From Afipia sp. (GTDB lineage Bacteria; Pseudomonadota; Alphaproteobacteria; Rhizobiales; Xanthobacteraceae): a stretch of 64,000 bases of DNA. The notes beneath the pieces are model-generated. The model saw only the letters and a list, made by a program, of their open reading frames with translations. It was not told the origin of the DNA and did no database searches. The stretch lies in assembly GCA_024508675.1 (NCBI GenBank), contig JANINQ010000003.1, positions 124,001 through 188,000 on the forward strand. The letters are read 5' to 3'. The translations under genes were made by a program, and so were the position numbers. Positions 26,674 through 38,693 of the stretch are shown one piece after another (the first letter of the stretch is position 1; every line of letters begins with the position of its first letter).

Positions 26674-27759
26674 ATGACGCAAGGGACCTTCTTCAAACGC
26701 CCTTCACCGGTGACGCTGGCGGACCTTGCCACGCTCGCTGGCGCGCAACTCGCTGATCCATCGCATGCAGGTAAGGTTATCGCCGGAGGAGCGTCGCTGG
26801 ACCGGGCCGGACCTGGCCATCTGACATTCTGCGAAAACAAGAAATACACCGCTCTGCTCGAGCAGACCCATGCAGGGGCCTGTCTGGTCAACGAGCGCAT
26901 GGAAGGCAGCGTTCCGCCCCATGTCGCGGTCCTGCGCGTGGCTGAGCCTTATAAGGCCTTTGTCACGGCGATGCGGTCGCTCTACCCGGACACGCTACGG
27001 CCGGCATCCTGGTTCGACAGCAAGGGCGTTTCGCCAAACGCCGTGATTCACTCCACCGCGTATCTTGAGGACGACGTCGTGGTCGATCCGCTTGCCGTGA
27101 TCGGGCCGGATGTCGAAATCGGCTCCGGAACGGTGATCGGGGCAGGGGCAGTGATCGGGGCCGGCGTCCGGATCGGCCGCGATTGCCACATCGGCGCCAA
27201 TGCGTCGGTGCTGTGCGCCTTCATCGGCAATGACGTCATCATCCATCCGGGCTGCCGGATCGGGCAGGACGGGTTCGGCTACCTGATGGGTGCCAGAGGC
27301 CATCAGAAGGTGCCGCAGGCTGGCCGGGTCATCATCCAGAATGGGGTGGAAATCGGGGCCGGCTGCACCATCGACCGCGGGGCGCTGAACGACACCGTGA
27401 TCGGCGAGGGCAGCAAGATCGACAACCTCGTCCAGATCGGCCACAACGTGGTCATCGGCCGCAATTGTGTCGTGGTCAGCCAGAGCGGGATCGCGGGAAG
27501 TTCGACCTTGGGTGACGGCGTTGTCCTCGCCGCCCGGATCGGGGTCAGCGATCACGCTGTCATTGGCGACGGGGCACAGATCGCGGCGCGAAGCAGCGTT
27601 GTCGGTGAGGTGCCGGCGGGCGCGCGCTGGGGCGGATCGCCGGCCAAGCCGATCAAGCAGTTCTTCCGCGAGCTGTTCGAGGTCGAGCGCCTTGGCCGCG
27701 AAGGCAGTGCAAAATTGAAATCGAAGCCGTCCGGTTCGGGCGACGAGGAACAGAGATAA
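26674..27759 (+). CDS. lpxD: UDP-3-O-(3-hydroxyacyl)glucosamine N-acyltransferase
   Basis: A 361-residue left-handed beta-helix acyltransferase, the third step of lipid A synthesis. The N-terminal uridine-binding domain ([20 protein letters not shown]) is followed by hexapeptide repeats ([20 protein letters not shown]) and a C-terminal helix. The catalytic-His region is [14 protein letters not shown]. Its stop shares a base with the fabZ start (TAATG). Confidence 0.95.
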   Translation: MTQGTFFKRPSPVTLADLATLAGAQLADPSHAGKVIAGGASLDRAGPGHLTFCENKKYTALLEQTHAGACLVNERMEGSVPPHVAVLRVAEPYKAFVTAMRSLYPDTLRPASWFDSKGVSPNAVIHSTAYLEDDVVVDPLAVIGPDVEIGSGTVIGAGAVIGAGVRIGRDCHIGANASVLCAFIGNDVIIHPGCRIGQDGFGYLMGARGHQKVPQAGRVIIQNGVEIGAGCTIDRGALNDTVIGEGSKIDNLVQIGHNVVIGRNCVVVSQSGIAGSSTLGDGVVLAARIGVSDHAVIGDGAQIAARSSVVGEVPAGARWGGSPAKPIKQFFRELFEVERLGREGSAKLKSKPSGSGDEEQR

Positions 27760-28217
27760 TGGACGAGAAGGCGCCAATCACCATCGAGGCGGTGGACATC
27801 GGGCAGATCCTCAAGACCCTGCCGCATCGTTATCCCATGCTGTTGATCGATCGTGTGATCGACATCCGCAAGGACTTCAGCGGTATAGGCATCAAGAACG
27901 TCTCGGCCAACGAACCGCAATTCCAGGGGCACTTCCCGAACCGTCCGATCTATCCCGGCGTGCTGATGATCGAAGGCATGGCGCAGACCGCCGGCGTGAT
28001 CGGCATGCTGTCGACCGAGACCGACCGCCCGACAGCGGTGTATTTTCTCACCATCGACAAGTGCAAATTCCGCAAGCCGACGGGACCGGGCGACATCATC
28101 GAGTATCACATGCGGCTGGTCACGCGGCGGCGTGACATGTGGTGGTTTCACGGTGATGCCAAGGTCAACGGCGAGATCGTCGCGGAAGCCGATGTCGGCG
28201 CGATGCTCGCCGACTGA
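27759..28217 (+). CDS. fabZ: 3-hydroxyacyl-ACP dehydratase FabZ
   Basis: A 152-residue hot-dog-fold dehydratase of fatty acid elongation. [18 protein letters not shown] carries the catalytic His, and [20 protein letters not shown] the catalytic Glu. Its ATG overlaps the lpxD stop. Placement among lpx genes ties the hydroxyacyl-ACP pool to lipid A synthesis. Confidence 0.96.
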   Translation: MDEKAPITIEAVDIGQILKTLPHRYPMLLIDRVIDIRKDFSGIGIKNVSANEPQFQGHFPNRPIYPGVLMIEGMAQTAGVIGMLSTETDRPTAVYFLTIDKCKFRKPTGPGDIIEYHMRLVTRRRDMWWFHGDAKVNGEIVAEADVGAMLAD

Positions 28218-28363
28218 TCTGTCCTGTCATCAAACGTAACAATTGATGACCGTGTCCGTGCCGCCTTCGTTTCTGATGACGCGCGGGCGTGCATTATAAG
28301 ATGTCATATCGCCTGCGCGGCCGGTCTGCGGCTGAATGAAGGGCATGCAGGCCCGAGGAATTG

Positions 28364-29176
28364 ATGAGCAAGATCGATCCAACCGCACGAATTGAGGATG
28401 GGGCCGTCATTGGCGACGGCGTGACCATCGGTCCCTATTGCGTCATCGGGCCGAACGTGACGATCGGTGCGGATTGCAAGCTGCAGGCCCACGTCAGCAT
28501 CAGCGGCCACACCACGCTCGGCGCAGGCTGCAAGGTGTTTGCGTTCGCATCGCTCGGCGGCGCGCCGCAGGATCTCGGCTATCGCGACGAGCCGACGACG
28601 CTGGACATCGGCGAAGGCTGTGTCATCCGTGAAAGCGTGACTATGAATGTCGGCACCGTAAAGGGCGGCGGCAAGACCCGCGTCGGCAAGAGCGGATTCT
28701 TCATGGCGTATTCACATGTCGGCCACGACTGCATCGTCGGCGACAACGTGATCTTCGCCAACAGCGCCACCCTCGGCGGTCACTGCGAGATTGGTGACTT
28801 CGTTTATTTCGGCGGCCTGTCAGCCGCGCATCAATTCGTCCGGATCGGGCCGCAGGCCATGATCGGCGGCGTGTCGGGTCTGCGTGGCGACGTCATTCCC
28901 TACGGTCTTGTCAGCGGCCAGTTCGCGCGTCTTGAAGGATTGAACGTGGTCGGCATGCGCCGCCGCCGCTTCACCCATCAGCGTCTTCAACTCGTGCGCG
29001 AATTCTATCAGAAGCTGTTTCACAGCCCCGGTATCTTTGCGGACAGGCTGGCGGCAGTTCGGCCGATGGCCTCAGCCGATCCGGCGATTGCGGAGATTCT
29101 CGCCTTCATCGATGCCGGCGACAAGCGGCCGCTGTGCATGGCGTTTAACAAGTCCGATCGCTTGCAGGTCGAGTAA
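28364..29176 (+). CDS. lpxA: UDP-N-acetylglucosamine acyltransferase
   Basis: A 270-residue left-handed beta-helix protein catalysing the first step of lipid A synthesis. Hexapeptide repeats run from IDPTARIEDGAVIGDGVTIG to about residue 190, followed by a helical C-terminus (GLNVVGMRRRRFTHQRLQLV). AYSHVGHDCIVGDN carries the active-site His. GAGGAA lies just upstream, and a TTG one codon earlier (28361) is a less likely start. Confidence 0.95.
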   Translation: MSKIDPTARIEDGAVIGDGVTIGPYCVIGPNVTIGADCKLQAHVSISGHTTLGAGCKVFAFASLGGAPQDLGYRDEPTTLDIGEGCVIRESVTMNVGTVKGGGKTRVGKSGFFMAYSHVGHDCIVGDNVIFANSATLGGHCEIGDFVYFGGLSAAHQFVRIGPQAMIGGVSGLRGDVIPYGLVSGQFARLEGLNVVGMRRRRFTHQRLQLVREFYQKLFHSPGIFADRLAAVRPMASADPAIAEILAFIDAGDKRPLCMAFNKSDRLQVE

Positions 29177-29183
29177 GGGCGTG

Positions 29184-30038
29184 ATGACGGCGGGCGCGGA
29201 CTCTTCCTCGACAGTCGGCATCATTGCAGGAAGCGGAGTGTTGCCGTTTTCGGTGGCCGACCTGTTGCGGGCGCGGGGGCGGACGCCATTCCTGTTTGCG
29301 ATCCGCGGTTTCTGCGATCCCGTTCGCGTCGCGCAGTATCCCCATCATTGGGTGGCGCTCGGTCAGGTCGGAAGGCTGACGCGCCTGATGCGAGCGGAAG
29401 GCTGCGGCGACATTGTTTTTATCGGCGGGTTGGTGAGACCTGCATTGTCCGAAATCCGCCTCGATCTTGGAACGCTGCGCGCCATTCCGGCAATTGCAAA
29501 AGCGCTGCGCGGTGGTGACGATCATCTTCTGACCGGCATTAGCCGCATCTTCGAGAGCCATGGCTTTTGTCTTGTCGGAATCCAGGACGTTGCACCCGAA
29601 CTCCTGATGCCGGAAGGCAGCATTACACGACTGGCTCCCGACGCCGACGCGCTCGCCGATATTGCGAAGGGACGCGACCTGATGCGGGCGATCAGTCCGT
29701 TCGATGTCGGTCAGGCGGTGGTGGTGATCGACGGTCACGTGGTTGCGGTCGAGGATATCGAGGGCACCGATCAGCTTCTGGCGCGGGTGGCACGGCTCCG
29801 GGCGGACAAGCGCATTCGCGCCAGGCCGGGGCGTGGCGTGCTGGTGAAGACGCCGAAGGTGCAGCAGGATCTGCGGTTCGATCTGCCGACGCTCGGGCCG
29901 AAGACGATCGACGGCATTGTCTCCGCCGGTCTTGCAGGCATTGGTATTGTTGCGGGCCGCACGCTGGTTGCCGAGGCTGACGTGATGACCGCGAAGGCGG
30001 ATCAGGCCGGATTGTTCGTCACGGGATTGCCGTTGTGA
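29184..30038 (+). CDS. lpxI: UDP-2,3-diacylglucosamine pyrophosphatase LpxI
   Basis: A 284-residue protein of the LpxI (former DUF1009) family. It hydrolyses UDP-2,3-diacylglucosamine to lipid X and replaces LpxH in most alphaproteobacteria. Visible segments are VGIIAGSGVLPFSVADLLRA, a central GGDDHLLTGISRIFESHGF and a C-terminal DLPTLGPKTIDGIVSAGL. It starts 7 bases after the lpxA stop (a GTG one codon upstream is possible) and its TGA overlaps the GTG of lpxB. Confidence 0.92.
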   Translation: MTAGADSSSTVGIIAGSGVLPFSVADLLRARGRTPFLFAIRGFCDPVRVAQYPHHWVALGQVGRLTRLMRAEGCGDIVFIGGLVRPALSEIRLDLGTLRAIPAIAKALRGGDDHLLTGISRIFESHGFCLVGIQDVAPELLMPEGSITRLAPDADALADIAKGRDLMRAISPFDVGQAVVVIDGHVVAVEDIEGTDQLLARVARLRADKRIRARPGRGVLVKTPKVQQDLRFDLPTLGPKTIDGIVSAGLAGIGIVAGRTLVAEADVMTAKADQAGLFVTGLPL

Positions 30039-31204
30039 CCGGCGGAAAAGCCCTGCAAGGGCAGAAGATATTCGTGATCGCTGCGGAGGAATCCGGAGAT
30101 CGGCTTGGCGCCGGCCTGATCAAGGCGCTGCGCGAAAAGCTCGGACCGGCTGCGACATTCTCCGGCATCGGCGGCAGCCACATGGCGGAACAGGGGCTGG
30201 GGTCGTTGTTTCCGACCGAGCAATTGTCCATTATCGGCATCGTTGCGATCCCGAAGCGTTTGCCGATGATTCTGCGGCGGATTCGTGAGGCAACCGATGC
30301 TGTGCTCGCGGCAAAGCCCGATGTGCTGGTGATCATCGACAGTCCGGACTTCACCCACCGCGTCGCGCGTCGTGTTCGTGCAGCCGATCCGTCCATTCCA
30401 ATTGTCGATTATGTGTCGCCGACAGTCTGGGTCTGGCGGCCGGGCCGCGCCCGCAAGATGCGCGCCTATGTCGATCGCCTGCTCGCTGTGCTGCCGTTCG
30501 AGCCCGAGGTTCACCGCAAGCTCGGCGGTCCGCCATGCAGCTACGTCGGCCATCCGCTGCTGGACGATCTTGGTGCGCTGAGGCCGAATGCCGATGAACT
30601 GGCGCGCCGCTTGGCGCAGCCGCCATCGCTGCTGGTGCTGCCGGGAAGCCGCCGCAGCGAGATCAAACGCAATATGGTGATATTCGGTGAGACGCTTCGC
30701 CTGCTGCGCGAGCAGGGCGTGGCTTTCGATCCGGTCTTGCCGACCGTGCCGCATCTTGCCGAAAGCGTCCGTGCTGCTGCGGCAGGCTGGCCGGTGCAAC
30801 CGAGGATCGTGGTTGGCGAAGCCGAGAAGAGGGCCGCCTTCCGCACGGCGCGCGCGGCGCTGGCAAAATCCGGCACGGTGACACTCGAGCTTGCGCTTGC
30901 GGGCGTGCCCATGGTGACGGCGTATCGCGTGACCGAACTGGAAGCCTTCATCGCGCGCCGCGTAATCCAGACTTCTTCGATCATTCTGGCCAACCTGATC
31001 CTTGGCGAGAATGTCGTTCCTGAATTCCTGCAGCAGGACTTCACCGCAGAAAATCTCGCTCCGGCCTTGCGTGATGTGCTCGGCGATACACCTGTGCGGC
31101 AGCGGCAGGTCGAAGCGTTCACCAGGCTGGAGCAGATCATGTCCACCGGCGGCAGGCGGCCAAGCGAACTGGCCGCCGACGAGGTGATTGCCGCGATCCG
31201 CTAA
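30035..31204 (+). CDS. lpxB: Lipid-A-disaccharide synthase
   Basis: A 389-residue GT19 glycosyltransferase joining lipid X and UDP-diacylglucosamine. KIFVIAAEESGDRLGAGLIKALR begins the N-terminal Rossmann domain. IVDYVSPTVWVWRPGRA and LLVLPGSRRSEIKRN are family signatures, and KSGTVTLELALAGVPMV lies in the nucleotide-binding half. The GTG start overlaps the lpxI stop (GTGA). Confidence 0.95.
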   Translation: MTGGKALQGQKIFVIAAEESGDRLGAGLIKALREKLGPAATFSGIGGSHMAEQGLGSLFPTEQLSIIGIVAIPKRLPMILRRIREATDAVLAAKPDVLVIIDSPDFTHRVARRVRAADPSIPIVDYVSPTVWVWRPGRARKMRAYVDRLLAVLPFEPEVHRKLGGPPCSYVGHPLLDDLGALRPNADELARRLAQPPSLLVLPGSRRSEIKRNMVIFGETLRLLREQGVAFDPVLPTVPHLAESVRAAAAGWPVQPRIVVGEAEKRAAFRTARAALAKSGTVTLELALAGVPMVTAYRVTELEAFIARRVIQTSSIILANLILGENVVPEFLQQDFTAENLAPALRDVLGDTPVRQRQVEAFTRLEQIMSTGGRRPSELAADEVIAAIR

Positions 31205-31227
31205 TCCGATTTTGTCGGACGCAACAA

Positions 31228-31256
31228 AAAAGGCCGGTGTAAAACACCGGCCTTTT
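31228..31256. terminator. Bidirectional terminator between lpxB and gltA
   Basis: A 13-base perfect stem, AAAAGGCCGGTGT / ACACCGGCCTTTT, with a 3-base loop. The T and A runs on both sides let it serve the converging lpxB and gltA transcripts. Confidence 0.9.
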
Positions 31257-31276
31257 CATCGAGCGATATGGGTTGC

Positions 31277-32581
31277 TTACTTCCGCTTGTCGATCCCGAC
31301 ATAGTCGCGGGTGGTTGCACCGGAGTAGAGCTGGCGCGGACGGCCGATCTTCTGCTGCGGGTCCTGGATCATCTCGCTCCACTGGCTGATCCAGCCCACG
31401 GTGCGGGCGACGGCGAACAGCACGGTGAACATCGAGGTCGGGAAGCCCATCGCCTTCAGGGTGATGCCCGAATAGAAGTCGACATTCGGATAGAGCTTGC
31501 GGTCGATGAAGTACGGATCGCTCAGTGCGATCTTTTCCAGTTCCATCGCGACGTGAAGCAGCGGGTCGTTCTGGTGCCCGGTTTCCTTCAGCACCTTGTG
31601 GCACATCTGCTGCATGATCTTCGCGCGCGGATCGTAGTTCTTGTAGACGCGATGACCGAAGCCCATCAGGCGGACGTTGCTGTTCTTGTCCTTCACCTTG
31701 GCGATGAATTCCGGAATCTTGTCCACGGTGCCGATCTCGGCGAGCATCTGCAGCGCGGCTTCGTTTGCGCCGCCGTGTGCGGGTCCCCACAGGCAGGCGA
31801 TGCCGGCGGCGATACAGGCGAACGGGTTGGCGCCCGACGAGCCGGCAATACGCACGGTCGAGGTCGATGCGTTCTGTTCGTGGTCGGCGTGCAGGATGAA
31901 GATCTTGTCCAGCGCTTCCGCCATCACCGGATTCACCTTGTATTCTTCACAAGGCACGCTGAAACACATCTGCAGGAAGTTCGATGCGTAATCGAGCGAG
32001 TTCTTCGGATACACGAAGGGCTGGCCGACGTTGTATTTGTAGGCCATCGCGGCCAGCGTCGGCACCTTGGCGATCATGCGCATCGACGCGATCATGCGCT
32101 GCTGCGGGTCGTTGATGTCGGTGGAGTCGTTGTAGAAGGCGGCGAGGGCGCCGACGGACGCAACCATCACGGCCATCGGGTGCGCATCGCGGCGGAAGCC
32201 CTGGAAGAAGCGGGCCATCTGCTCGTGCACCATCGTGTGACGGGTGACGCGGTTGTCGAAATCTTCCTTCTGCGCCTTGTTCGGCAGCTCACCGTAAAGG
32301 AGCAGGTAGCAGGTCTCGAGGAAGTCGCCCTTCTCGGCGAGCTGTTCGATGGGATAGCCGCGATACAGCAGCACGCCGGCGTCGCCATCGATGTAGGTGA
32401 TCTTGGATTCGCAACTGCCGGTGGACGTAAAGCCCGGATCGTAGGTGAACATCCCGGTCTGGGCGTAAAGCTTGCTGATATCGATCACGTCGGGACCGAC
32501 CGTTCCGGTCAGCACCGGGAAATCGACGGTCTTTCCTTCAACCGTCAGCGTCGCTTTCTTGGTGTTGGTCTTTGCATCCAT
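31277..32581 (-). CDS. gltA: Citrate synthase (type II)
   Basis: A 434-residue citrate synthase condensing acetyl-CoA and oxaloacetate at the TCA entry point. Signature residues are in [17 protein letters not shown] and [16 protein letters not shown] (catalytic His residues), with the catalytic Asp in the following C-terminal region. The N-terminal small beta domain ([25 protein letters not shown]) marks the Gram-negative hexameric, NADH-regulated type. The 202-base gap upstream to gltX holds its promoter and no gene. Confidence 0.96.
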   Translation of the reverse strand: MDAKTNTKKATLTVEGKTVDFPVLTGTVGPDVIDISKLYAQTGMFTYDPGFTSTGSCESKITYIDGDAGVLLYRGYPIEQLAEKGDFLETCYLLLYGELPNKAQKEDFDNRVTRHTMVHEQMARFFQGFRRDAHPMAVMVASVGALAAFYNDSTDINDPQQRMIASMRMIAKVPTLAAMAYKYNVGQPFVYPKNSLDYASNFLQMCFSVPCEEYKVNPVMAEALDKIFILHADHEQNASTSTVRIAGSSGANPFACIAAGIACLWGPAHGGANEAALQMLAEIGTVDKIPEFIAKVKDKNSNVRLMGFGHRVYKNYDPRAKIMQQMCHKVLKETGHQNDPLLHVAMELEKIALSDPYFIDRKLYPNVDFYSGITLKAMGFPTSMFTVLFAVARTVGWISQWSEMIQDPQQKIGRPRQLYSGATTRDYVGIDKRK

Positions 32582-32783
32582 CGTAAAGTCCCCAGTGTTG
32601 CGCAGGGCAAGCGAGGCTTACGAACGCCATATAGCGAGGTAAGCGCATTATTCCAGAAGTGTGGCCCAAATGGGTAGCTTATTGCCGTGTGCGCTGCAAG
32701 ATAGGCCAAGTACCTCTAAAGTTTGGGCAGCCTTGAGCGAACACGGCATTCACAGGGCTGTCGTTTTCTGTTCCTTTTGGCGT

Positions 32784-34211
32784 TCAGGATGCCACGGCCT
32801 GGTCCTGCAGCCGGTCCAGGCAGGTTTGCCTGCCGAGGACAGCCAAAACATCGAAAATTCCGGGCGAAGTTGTCCGCCCTGTGAGAGCCACGCGCAGCGG
32901 TTGTGCGATCGCGCCCAGTTTCAGGTTTTTGGTTTCGGCAAAGGTCCGCATGGCGGCTTCAGCGGTATCGGCTGCCCACGGATCGACCGTTTCCAGAGCC
33001 GAACGTAGTTCCCCGATCAGCTTGCGTGTCTCGGGCGTGAGCACCGCCGCGGCTTTTGGTTCGAGGGCCAGCGGCCGGTCCGCAAAGATAAAGTTTGAAC
33101 TGTCGATCAGCTCGACAATGGTTTTTGCGCGCTCCTTAAGGCCCGGCATGGCTGCCAGAAGCTGCGCGCGGGTGATGTCGTTGAGCTTGGCGCGGATGGA
33201 TGCCCCGTTCGGATCGAACTGAAGTACGTCCTCGAAAGCAGCCAGCAGCGTCCTGTCGTCCGAACTGCGGATGTAATGGCCGTTGATGTTTTCGAGCTTG
33301 GCGAAGTCGAACCGCGCTGCCGAGCGGCCGATGGCGGGCAGGTCGAACGCCTGAATCATCTCCTCGGTGGAGAATATTTCCTGATCGCCATGGCTCCAGC
33401 CGAGACGGACGAGGTAATTCCGCAGCGCCGCCGGCAGATACCCGCGCTCGCGATAGGCTTCGACGCCAAGCGCGCCATGGCGCTTGGAAAGCTTCGAGCC
33501 GTCCGGTCCATGGATCAGCGGAATGTGCGCCATCACCGGCACCCGCCAGCCCATCGCATCGTAGATATGCTTCTGGCGTGCAGCGTTGATCAGATGGTCG
33601 TCGCCGCGGATGACGTGGGTGACGCCCATGTCGTGATCGTCCACCACCACGGCGAGCATGTAGGTCGGGTTGCCGTCAGAGCGCAGCAGCACGAGGTCGT
33701 CGAGATTTTCGTTCTGCCAGACCACGCGGCCCTGAACCTGATCCTCGATCACGGTCTCGCCGGTCTGCGGCGCGCGGAGCCGGATCACCGGCTTGACGCC
33801 CGCGGGAGCTTCCGAAGGATCGCGGTCGCGCCAGCGGCCATCGTAACGGATCGCGCGGCCCTCGGCCTTGGCGGCCTCGCGCATCTGCGCCAGTTCCTCG
33901 GCGCTGGCGTAGCAGCGATAAGCCTTGCCGTCGGCAAGGAGTTGCTCGGCGACTTCGCGATGCCGGGCTGCGCGGGCGAACTGATAGATGGTCTGGTCGT
34001 CCCACTGGATGCCGAGCCATTCGAGCCCTTCGAGAATGGCCTTGATCGCCGCATCGGTCGAGCGCTCGCGGTCGGTGTCCTCGATCCGCAGCAGCATCTT
34101 GCCGCCATGTTTGCGCGCATAAAGCCAGTTGAACAGCGCGGTCCGCGCGCCGCCGATATGAAGGAAGCCGGTCGGGGACGGCGCAAAGCGGGTAACAACG
34201 GGTTCGGTCAT
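32784..34211 (-). CDS. gltX: Glutamyl-tRNA synthetase
   Basis: A 475-residue class I synthetase. The HIGH motif is in [20 protein letters not shown] and the KMSKS equivalent in [14 protein letters not shown]. The C-terminal helical anticodon-binding domain is of the bacterial GluRS type. It charges tRNA-Glu. It is divergent from glnS, with 208 bases between the two starts holding both promoters. Confidence 0.95.
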   Translation of the reverse strand: MTEPVVTRFAPSPTGFLHIGGARTALFNWLYARKHGGKMLLRIEDTDRERSTDAAIKAILEGLEWLGIQWDDQTIYQFARAARHREVAEQLLADGKAYRCYASAEELAQMREAAKAEGRAIRYDGRWRDRDPSEAPAGVKPVIRLRAPQTGETVIEDQVQGRVVWQNENLDDLVLLRSDGNPTYMLAVVVDDHDMGVTHVIRGDDHLINAARQKHIYDAMGWRVPVMAHIPLIHGPDGSKLSKRHGALGVEAYRERGYLPAALRNYLVRLGWSHGDQEIFSTEEMIQAFDLPAIGRSAARFDFAKLENINGHYIRSSDDRTLLAAFEDVLQFDPNGASIRAKLNDITRAQLLAAMPGLKERAKTIVELIDSSNFIFADRPLALEPKAAAVLTPETRKLIGELRSALETVDPWAADTAEAAMRTFAETKNLKLGAIAQPLRVALTGRTTSPGIFDVLAVLGRQTCLDRLQDQAVAS

Positions 34212-34419
34212 TTCGGGTGGTTCGGTCCGTCTCAGGGGATAATTACCGGCGGGCGTTTATCACACCGTTTGCGCACTGTCCCGGCATCCCGAAGGCAAAT
34301 GCCGCCGGAAGGTCAAAAGTTCGTTTTCGACCCGCTGCCGGGCCGACAGCGGTGGTCGCCGGGCACTTGGCGTGGCCCCCCGGATTTGGCACATAGGACC
34401 CAACTTTTAAGGGGTAAAA

Positions 34420-36090
<1,671 letters not shown>

Positions 36091-36123
36091 AAATCTCGCT
36101 GATTTGAGCGACTACTCCCTGTC

Positions 36124-36154
36124 GTCATGGCCGGGCTTGTCCCGGCCATCCACG
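36124..36154 (+). repeat. REP-like palindrome, left unit
   Basis: ATGGCCGGG and CCCGGCCAT pair across CTTGT, flanked by GTC and CCACG. It is inverted relative to the right unit at 36179-36209. Confidence 0.75.
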
Positions 36155-36178
36155 ACCTAAATGGCTATCAAAGAAAGA

Positions 36179-36209
36179 CGTGGATCACCGGGACAAGCCC
36201 GGTGATGAC
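36179..36209 (-). repeat. REP-like palindrome, right unit (inverted)
   Basis: Read on the minus strand this is the same 31-base unit as 36124-36154. It differs only where GG..CC in the stem becomes CA..TG, so base pairing is kept by compensating changes. The pair sits in the 211-base gap between glnS and comEC and may also end glnS transcription. Confidence 0.75.
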
Positions 36210-36301
36210 ATCTTTGCGTTGCGAACATTCCGCATCCGTTCTCCTATTCGTGGCGACACGCTCTCAGCTAGCATTGCTTCAAGCGATGCCGGAGCCATGC
36301 G

Positions 36302-38575
36302 ATGGCGGGCGGGGGCGAGGAGCAGCGGCGATCCCGGGCGGGGCGGGCCATCACATGGCCGCCGCGCGGTGCCGTGCGCGCCACCGGGGTTACCGAGCAC
36401 GGATCGCTTTCTCTCGCTGAAAAAGTACGGAGCTGGGCCACTGCCGAAACCGGGCCGGGACGCTTGCTGCCGTGGGTGCCGGTGGCGTTTGGCGCGGGGA
36501 TCGCGGTCTACTTTGCTGCGGATCGGGAGCCGATCCCATGGGTTGCAGCCGTCACGGCTGTTGCGTTCTGTGCTGCAGCCTTCGCCGCGCGGCGAAGCCG
36601 GATATTTCCGCTTGTCGTTATGCTGGCTGCGCTGGCGGCGGGCTTTGCGGCGGCAACGCTGAAAACCGCGCGTGTGGCTCATGGCGTTCTCGCGCGGCCG
36701 ATGTTTTCCGTCACCATGAAAGGCTTTGTCGAAACGCGGGACGAGCGCGAGCGTACCGACCGCTTCGTGCTGCGTGTCGAGGAGATGGAATCCGCGCGCG
36801 GCAGTCAGAAACTCGAGCGCGTGCGGCTTTCGGTCAAGAAAGGCACCGCGCCCGCGGTCGGCAGCTTTGTCGAACTGAAGGCACGGCTCTTGCCGCCGCT
36901 CTCGCCGCTGCGTCCGGGCAGCTACGACTTCGGGCGCGACATGTATTTCCAGGGAATCGGCGCGTCTGGATTCGTGATGGGTGCGATCAAAACGGTGGAA
37001 GCTCCGCGCAGCGGCGGCCTCTATCTGCGCTATGCGGCCACCATGCAGGGCATGCGCGATGCGATCGATGCACGCATTCGCAGCGTCGTTTCCGGCGACA
37101 ATCGCGCCATCGCCACCGCGCTGCTGACAGGACGGCGTGACGCGATTTCCGCGCCGGTCAACGATGCGATGTTCATTTCAGGGTTGGGCCACGTGCTGTC
37201 GATCTCCGGCTATCATATGGCCGTGGTGGCAGGCGTCGTGTTCTTTGCGGTACGCGCGCTGCTTGCGCTGTTTCCCGCGCTCACCGTGACGTTTCCAATC
37301 AAGAAATGGTCGGCTGCCGCAGCGTTTGCGGCGGCGCTGTTCTATCTGCTGCTGTCGGGCGCGGAAGTCGCGACGCAGCGCTCGTTCTTCATGACGGCGG
37401 TGGTGCTGATCGCGGTCATGGTAGACCGCCGCGCGATCACGTTCCGCACGCTGGCGGTGGCGGCGATGATTGTGCTGTTGATCGCGCCTGAGGCGCTTGT
37501 TCATCCCAGCTTTCAAATGTCTTTCGCCGCAACGCTTGGTCTTGTGGCGCTGGTGCAGATCGGCATGCCGAACCTGTTCGCATCGCCGGACAATTCTCAG
37601 GTGGCGCGTGCCGCGCTCTGGGGAGGGCGCGAGATCACGATGCTGGCGCTGGCGTCGCTTGTCGCTGGCCTCGCGACCATGCCTTACGCCGCGTTCCACT
37701 TTCATCGCGTGACGCCCTATGGCGTGCTGGCCAATCTCGCGGCGATGCCGGTGGTATCGGCGCTGGTGATGCCTGCGGGTTTGCTCGGAATACTCAGCAT
37801 GCCGTTTGGCCTCGACGGTGTTTTCTGGCGGCTGATGGATGTCGGCATCGGCTGGATGATCGCGGTGTCGCAATGGGTCGCGGCATTGCCCGGCGCCATC
37901 GGCCAGATCGCGTCGTTCGGCACAGGTCCGCTGGCTGTGATGAGCGCAGGCATCATTCTGTTTGCCCTGCTGCGAACACCCTTGCGATGGGCGGGCGCGG
38001 GGCTTGTCACATTGGCAACCATCGTTGCGCTGATGACACCGCAGCCGGACATGCTGGTTGCTGCCGATGGAAGTGCGGTGGCGGTGCGCGGCAAGGATGG
38101 GCGGCTGCGCCTGATGCGCACCGGAAAGGACGCGTTCCTGTCGCGGGAATGGCTCGCTGCCGATGCCGACGGACGCAAGGCCACCGACGCGTCGCTGACC
38201 GAGGGCGTATCGTGCGACGACACCGGCTGCGTGGTGCAGGCGGCGGACGGCTCAGCTGTCGCGCTGACGCTGAAAGCTGAAGCCTTCGCTGACGATTGCA
38301 CACGAGCGACGGTGATTGTGACCTTGCGCCAGCCGCCGGTCGATTGCGCTGCCCTGGTGCTGGATCAGGAGATGCTGCGCGCCCGGGGAACGCTGGCTTT
38401 GCGCAAGGGCGCGAATGGCTACACGATCATCGCAAACCGGCCGCGCGGCGTTGATCGCCCGTGGGCGCCTGCAAACCGGAATGATGACGCGAGTACGCCA
38501 GCGGGTCAGCCAAGTCGTCCGGCTCAGCCTGTCGATGCAACTCCGGCGGAGAGCGATCTGCAGCCGGACGATTGA
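36302..38575 (+). CDS. comEC: ComEC/Rec2-family DNA-uptake channel protein
   Basis: A 757-residue polytopic membrane protein. An N-terminal hydrophobic region and DUF4131-like OB-fold segment (residues ~60-230) precede the competence domain with SGLGHVLSISGYHMAVVAGV near residue 295. Many spans follow, then a degenerate beta-lactamase-like tail (VAVRGKDGRLRLMRTG ... DCTRATVIVTLR) lacking obvious metal motifs. ComEC moves one DNA strand across the inner membrane in transformable bacteria. Many non-competent relatives keep it, so its presence does not prove competence. The ATG start is not strongly supported by a ribosome-binding site. Confidence 0.88.
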   Translation: MAGGGEEQRRSRAGRAITWPPRGAVRATGVTEHGSLSLAEKVRSWATAETGPGRLLPWVPVAFGAGIAVYFAADREPIPWVAAVTAVAFCAAAFAARRSRIFPLVVMLAALAAGFAAATLKTARVAHGVLARPMFSVTMKGFVETRDERERTDRFVLRVEEMESARGSQKLERVRLSVKKGTAPAVGSFVELKARLLPPLSPLRPGSYDFGRDMYFQGIGASGFVMGAIKTVEAPRSGGLYLRYAATMQGMRDAIDARIRSVVSGDNRAIATALLTGRRDAISAPVNDAMFISGLGHVLSISGYHMAVVAGVVFFAVRALLALFPALTVTFPIKKWSAAAAFAAALFYLLLSGAEVATQRSFFMTAVVLIAVMVDRRAITFRTLAVAAMIVLLIAPEALVHPSFQMSFAATLGLVALVQIGMPNLFASPDNSQVARAALWGGREITMLALASLVAGLATMPYAAFHFHRVTPYGVLANLAAMPVVSALVMPAGLLGILSMPFGLDGVFWRLMDVGIGWMIAVSQWVAALPGAIGQIASFGTGPLAVMSAGIILFALLRTPLRWAGAGLVTLATIVALMTPQPDMLVAADGSAVAVRGKDGRLRLMRTGKDAFLSREWLAADADGRKATDASLTEGVSCDDTGCVVQAADGSAVALTLKAEAFADDCTRATVIVTLRQPPVDCAALVLDQEMLRARGTLALRKGANGYTIIANRPRGVDRPWAPANRNDDASTPAGQPSRPAQPVDATPAESDLQPDD

Positions 38576-38584
38576 TCTCTCTTC

Positions 38585-38625
38585 GTCATTCCGGACAGGC
38601 CGCGTAGCGGGCTGATCCGGAATCC
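38585..38625 (+). repeat. CATTCCGG-type palindromic repeat, left unit
   Basis: GTCATTCCGG at the left and CCGGAATCC at the right enclose a GC-rich imperfect stem. The right unit (38652-38692) is the inverted counterpart with the same ends. Confidence 0.6.
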
Positions 38626-38651
38626 AGCAAAACCTGCGGATCAGTTTTTTT

Positions 38652-38692
38652 GATTCCGGGTTCGCTCGCAGCAGCTCGCGCCCCGGAATGAC
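38652..38692 (-). repeat. CATTCCGG-type palindromic repeat, right unit
   Basis: GATTCCGGG at the left and CCCCGGAATGAC at the right. Ends are inverted copies of those of the left unit, while the interiors differ. Both lie between the converging comEC and lexA genes and could end either transcript. Confidence 0.6.
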
Positions 38693-38693
38693 C

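Noticed and set aside
31268-32677. 469-codon plus-strand open frame over gltA
   Set aside because: It is antisense to citrate synthase, which has full motifs; the product is His/Val/Asp-rich with no family resemblance.
36091-36301. CRISPR or insertion-sequence remnant in the glnS-comEC gap
   Set aside because: There are only two inverted palindromic units, with no direct-repeat array, spacers, transposase or target duplication.
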